A stretch of 64,000 bases of DNA, from contig JAPOTY010000037.1 of the NCBI GenBank assembly GCA_026708965.1, positions 215,949-279,948 on the forward strand, read 5' to 3'. The translations under genes and the position numbers were made by a program. Of the stretch, positions 60,577 to 64,000 are shown one piece after another. This DNA comes from Gammaproteobacteria bacterium (lineage in GTDB: Bacteria > Pseudomonadota > Gammaproteobacteria > Steroidobacterales > Foliamicaceae). Numbering within the stretch: the stretch's first letter is position 1; each line of letters opens with the position of its first letter. The notes beneath the pieces were generated by a model, which searched no databases, was not told where the DNA came from, and saw only the letters and a list, made by a program, of their open reading frames with translations.

Positions 60577-63150
60577 ATGCATTCAAGAATAAGACACGCC
60601 GTGCTGTGCGCGCTTGTCGCGGCGGCGCTAGCCGGCGCGCCGGTGGCGGCGCAGGAGGAAGCCGGCGGGCGGGCGCTCGAAGAAATCGTGGTGACCGCGA
60701 GGCGCGTTCAGGAGTCGCTGCAGGATGTGCCTTTGACCGTGAACGCGCTGGCTCCCGCCGAACTCGATGATCTCGGCGTCACCAACTTTTCGGACTACGT
60801 GCTGCAGCTGCCCAACGTGACCGCCGGCGGCAGCGGGCCGGGCCAGAACACGATCTATATCCGCGGCGTGGCATCGACCACGCCGAATCTTACGGTGGCC
60901 GGCGTGGCCGGCTTGGCGCCCAACGTGGCGTTCTACCTCGATGAGCAGCCGCTGGCGCAGCCGGGCCGGAATCTCGATGTGTACGCGGCTGATTTGGCGC
61001 GCATCGAAGTGCTTTCCGGGCCTCAGGGCACACTGTTCGGCGCCAGCTCGCAGGCCGGCAATGTGCGCCTGATCACGAATAAGCCGGATCTGAACGCGTT
61101 CTACGGCAAAGCGAAGCTGGGCGCCAACACGATCAAAGGCGGCGACGCGGGCGCTAGCCTGGAAGCAGTGCTCAATGTGCCGGTAAGCGATATGTTCGGC
61201 CTGCGCGGCGTCTTTTACCGGGACCGCAAGGGCGGCTGGATCGACAACGTGGCCGGAACAAGGGACGCAAGCGGAAGCGCCCGGTTCCGGGCCGTGGGCA
61301 CGGTCCGCAAGAACGGTGTGCCGGTCGCGGCGCACCGCGCTCGATTCCAGCCGGGCGCAGACCTCTCCGGAGTGAATCTGATCGAAGCCGACAACAGCGA
61401 TATCGTTGGCGCCGACATCAATGGAGTCAACTACACCGGCGGCCGGGTCTCGGCCAAGTGGATGTTGAGCGACCAATGGGACCTGCTGCTGACCCATTCC
61501 ACTCAGGATATCGAAGCGGACGGGGTATTCTTCGCAGATCCCGAGCTAGGCGACTTGGAAGTCACCCGGTTTTCAAATGATGGCCTGTTTGACACCTTCG
61601 ACAACACGGCCCTCACGATCACAGGCCGGCTGGCGGCGCTCGATGTGATTTACGCAGGCGCGTTCACGGACCGGGAATCGGACCAGATCGTCGATTATTC
61701 CGACTACCTTTTCGTGGGCGAGTACCTGCCCTACTACATTTGCGACTACACCGTGTACTCCGGCGGCTCCGCGCCTACCGGCACTTGCCATAATCCCGCC
61801 ATGTTCGTGGACAGCCTCAACCAGCTCGATGTCCAAACCCACGAGATCCGCTTCGCCACCAACCCGGCAAACCGCTGGCGCCTCCAGGGCGGGGTCTTCT
61901 CCAGCGAAACGGAACTGATCGAGGTCAACGACTTCACCTACCCCGGCTCCGTCCATGCCGTCGGTTGGCACGGTGAAAAGGGCTTTGCGTCCAATTACCC
62001 GCTCACCAACACGGAGGCGGCGGCGGGCAATCCCAGCGGCAGCAACTACAACGCCGCCGCCGGCTACTACACCTACCCGGGGCCGTTTCCCCAAGGCATC
62101 ATATTCCGCAACGATATCCGGCGCACGGACAGCCAGTTCGGCGTGTTCGGCGAACTGGATTTCGATTTCAACGAGCAATTCTCGCTCACGCTGGGCGCGC
62201 GCAACTACGAGGTCGAGGTGGATATGGAGGGCAGCGCTAATTCATCGTTCGGCAACGCCGGCGCCGGCCGCGAGGACGCGCAACGCTTCGGCACCAATAT
62301 CTCCGCGCAATTCGCGCCCGGCAACGCGGTGGGCGCGCCTGACAAGGCAGTGGCCAAGGGCACGATCTACAAGGCAACGCTCAGCTGGCGGCCGCAGCCG
62401 GAGCGGCTCTTCTACGTGACGCTCTCCGAGGGCTTCCGGCCCGGCCTGCTGAACCGTCCCGGCGGGAGCCCCAGCCGAGACGGCAGCGGCTTTGTCGTGC
62501 CCTACGAGCTGGAAACGGACGAGGTGGTCAATCTCGAGGCGGGAATGAAGGCCGATTTCGGCAGCGCCCTGCGTTTGAACGCGGCGCTTTTCAATATCGA
62601 TATTGAAAACCTGCAAACAACGATCTTCGACACCAGCATCTCCAACCTGTTCTTCTCCGACAATGCGGCGGATGCCAAGGTAAGAGGCTTGGAGGCGGAC
62701 TTCATCTGGCTGCCCCGCTGGGCCGACGGGCTGACGATCGCCGGGGCGGTATCGTTCCTGGACTCGGAGATCACCCGCAAGATCACCCCAACCAACGATG
62801 TCCGCGTGGGCGACGAGCTTGCGTTCGCGCCAAGCACGCAGGGCAATCTGCGGGCGCGCTACGAGTGGAACCTCATGACCGGCAGGTTGACGGCGCATAT
62901 CATGCCGATGATCTCTTGGTCTGCGGATTCGTACAGCGACATCATCACCATCAACCGCGACCGGATTGAAGGCTGGACTATGCTCGGCTTGACGGCGGGC
63001 GTGGCCAGCGGGCGCTGGTCGGTGACGCTTTACGGAAGCAACCTGACCGACAAGCGGGCTGAGGTGGCGCGCTCATTCCTCAACGATGTCGAGCGCGTCA
63101 CCTACGCGCAGCCCCGAACATTCGGCCTCCGCGCGAGCCTGGACTTCTGA
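60577..63150 (+). CDS. TonB-dependent receptor
   Basis: An 857-residue outer-membrane receptor. Start ATG 60577 gives the signal peptide AVLCALVAAALAGAPVAAQ; the longer frame runs through the hairpin repeat. TonB-box-like EEIVVTARRVQESLQDVPLT, plug (VEVLSGPQGTLFGASSQAG is represented by IEVLSGPQGTLFGASSQAG), then barrel with the final Phe (ASLDF). Barrel strands are rich in Tyr and Asn. No Fur box is visible. The next gene encodes a TPR protein of the type often paired with such receptors in marine gammaproteobacteria. Confidence 0.9.
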   Translation: MHSRIRHAVLCALVAAALAGAPVAAQEEAGGRALEEIVVTARRVQESLQDVPLTVNALAPAELDDLGVTNFSDYVLQLPNVTAGGSGPGQNTIYIRGVASTTPNLTVAGVAGLAPNVAFYLDEQPLAQPGRNLDVYAADLARIEVLSGPQGTLFGASSQAGNVRLITNKPDLNAFYGKAKLGANTIKGGDAGASLEAVLNVPVSDMFGLRGVFYRDRKGGWIDNVAGTRDASGSARFRAVGTVRKNGVPVAAHRARFQPGADLSGVNLIEADNSDIVGADINGVNYTGGRVSAKWMLSDQWDLLLTHSTQDIEADGVFFADPELGDLEVTRFSNDGLFDTFDNTALTITGRLAALDVIYAGAFTDRESDQIVDYSDYLFVGEYLPYYICDYTVYSGGSAPTGTCHNPAMFVDSLNQLDVQTHEIRFATNPANRWRLQGGVFSSETELIEVNDFTYPGSVHAVGWHGEKGFASNYPLTNTEAAAGNPSGSNYNAAAGYYTYPGPFPQGIIFRNDIRRTDSQFGVFGELDFDFNEQFSLTLGARNYEVEVDMEGSANSSFGNAGAGREDAQRFGTNISAQFAPGNAVGAPDKAVAKGTIYKATLSWRPQPERLFYVTLSEGFRPGLLNRPGGSPSRDGSGFVVPYELETDEVVNLEAGMKADFGSALRLNAALFNIDIENLQTTIFDTSISNLFFSDNAADAKVRGLEADFIWLPRWADGLTIAGAVSFLDSEITRKITPTNDVRVGDELAFAPSTQGNLRARYEWNLMTGRLTAHIMPMISWSADSYSDIITINRDRIEGWTMLGLTAGVASGRWSVTLYGSNLTDKRAEVARSFLNDVERVTYAQPRTFGLRASLDF

Positions 63151-63242
63151 CCGGCCCGGATCCCGCGGCTGCCGCCGGCTCGGCATCAGCCCTGGGCGAT
63201 GCCGGTGCCGCGGACAGGCCCGCGCGGGCCGCGATCCAGTCC

Positions 63243-64000
63243 ATGATCGCCGCCAAGCAATATGAGCAGGCGCTGGCCGGTCTTGAAGCCATTTCCCGGG
63301 CCGAACCGGATAATCCCGACGCGCTATACATGAGCGCGGTATGCCGACGCTACCGCCGCGAGTTCGATACGGCGCTGGCGCACCTCGCCCGGTTGCAAGC
63401 CCTCGCGCCCGAGAATGGCCGCGCGCACCAGGAGGAAGGCCATGCGCACCGCGACATGGGCCGGCCGGACCGCGCGCTGAATGCTTATGCCCGGGCTTGC
63501 CGATTCAACCCGGCGCTGGTGGCAAGCTGGAGAGGGCAATTGCATTGCCTGACCGGCCTCGGCCGCCTGCGGGAGGCGGCCGAGGTGAAAAGCCAGCTGG
63601 ACCACCTCCAGCGAATGCCGCAACCGTTGCTGGCCGTCCTCGATCTTTTAAGCCAAGGTCGGCTGCTCAAGGCGGAGGCGCTGTGCCGCAAGTTCCTCAA
63701 GAGGTTTCCGCGCCATGTGGAGGCGATGCGGCTGCTGGCCGATATCGGCATCCGCTTCGGCGCGCTGGCGGATGCCGAGTTCCTGCTCGAGTCGGCGCGC
63801 CAGTTCCAGCCGAACAACGCGCGGGTGCATATCGACTATATCAAGGCGCTGAGGAAGCGCCAGAAATTCGCCAAGGCGCTCGAACAGGCCAGAAGGCTGC
63901 TTGAGCGCTCTCCCGGAAATCCGCAGTTCCAGTCCATCTGCGCGATCGAATGCATGCAGGCCGGCCGCTACGAGGAAGCGCTGCGGCTTTTCGACAAAGT
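63243..64000 (+). CDS. TPR protein, probably N-terminal part of a TPR-sulfotransferase (3' end outside window)
   Basis: About 252 residues are visible, all tetratricopeptide repeats (AKQYEQALAGLEAISRAEPD, RALNAYARACRFNPALVASW, ARQFQPNNARVHIDYIKALR). Proteins of this shape directly after TonB receptors in marine gammaproteobacteria often end in a sulfotransferase domain, but that part lies outside the window. The first ATG is 63243 with no ribosome site; the frame remains open upstream to the receptor stop, where a CTG overlaps TGA (CTGA at 63147-63150), so a coupled non-ATG start is possible. Confidence 0.7.
   Translation, partial: MIAAKQYEQALAGLEAISRAEPDNPDALYMSAVCRRYRREFDTALAHLARLQALAPENGRAHQEEGHAHRDMGRPDRALNAYARACRFNPALVASWRGQLHCLTGLGRLREAAEVKSQLDHLQRMPQPLLAVLDLLSQGRLLKAEALCRKFLKRFPRHVEAMRLLADIGIRFGALADAEFLLESARQFQPNNARVHIDYIKALRKRQKFAKALEQARRLLERSPGNPQFQSICAIECMQAGRYEEALRLFDK

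Overview
The window is a 64 kb piece of a GC-rich, gene-dense proteobacterial chromosome, most likely from an uncultured, aerobic, probably marine gammaproteobacterium. The evidence is a TtpC-type TonB2 energising operon (DUF3450, TtpC, ExbB, two ExbD, TonB, TPR), two large TonB-dependent receptors, DUF1820, the single-chain PurL, the ribD-ribE-ribBA-ribH-nusB-thiL-pgpA operon, ETF-ubiquinone oxidoreductase and acyl-CoA enzymes. The taxonomic call rests on gene content and order only. I see no phage, integron, CRISPR or complete insertion sequence.

Layout. 1-2.1 kb: an ABC-2 exporter (permease partial at the window edge). 2.3-3.6 kb: an orphan P-loop ATPase. 3.9-6.8 kb: a PLP gamma-lyase/synthase and a long acyl-CoA dehydrogenase in one transcription unit. 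7-12.1 kb: a functionally uncharacterised secreted module (two DUF1838 proteins, a 601-residue exported protein, a GlcD-like FAD oxidase). 12.1-16.4 kb: an Lhr helicase and tRNA-Val(GAC). 16.5-18.8 kb: nrtR and nadA diverge across a 426 bp spacer holding two large hairpin repeats and the nadA promoter. 18.9-24.3 kb: a five-gene partner-switching cassette (response regulator-PP2C, RsbW-like kinase, periplasmic binding protein, histidine kinase, STAS). 24.3-26.5 kb: amtB and a TorF porin. 26.6-30.3 kb: moaA, a quinone oxidoreductase, xerD, plsC. 30.4-35.9 kb: the TonB2 operon. 36-43.6 kb: thiolase, ETF-QO, a TonB receptor, acetoacetyl-CoA synthetase. 43.6-51.2 kb: MFS exporter, pgpA, thiL, nusB, rib genes and glyA. 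51.4-55.6 kb: purL and DUF1820. 55.8-58.4 kb: a Fur-controlled feoAB locus with a small membrane protein. 58.6-60.4 kb: fhs and its terminator. 60.6 kb to the end: a second TonB receptor and the start of a TPR protein.

The genes describe a heterotroph that energises outer-membrane uptake with TonB2, imports ferrous iron and ammonium, oxidises acyl-CoAs through ETF-QO, and runs one-carbon metabolism (GlyA, Fhs, PurL) beside flavin, thiamine and NAD synthesis.

The most unusual content is (i) a family of about 105-110 bp hairpin elements (17.6, 41.4 and 60.4 kb) with a nearly invariant 48-50 nt core carrying one or two sub-hairpins and 28-30 bp arms that differ between copies yet stay self-complementary, plus a relative with the same topology and a different core at 17.5 kb; and (ii) the partner-switching cassette with a solute-binding protein as its likely input and no permease.
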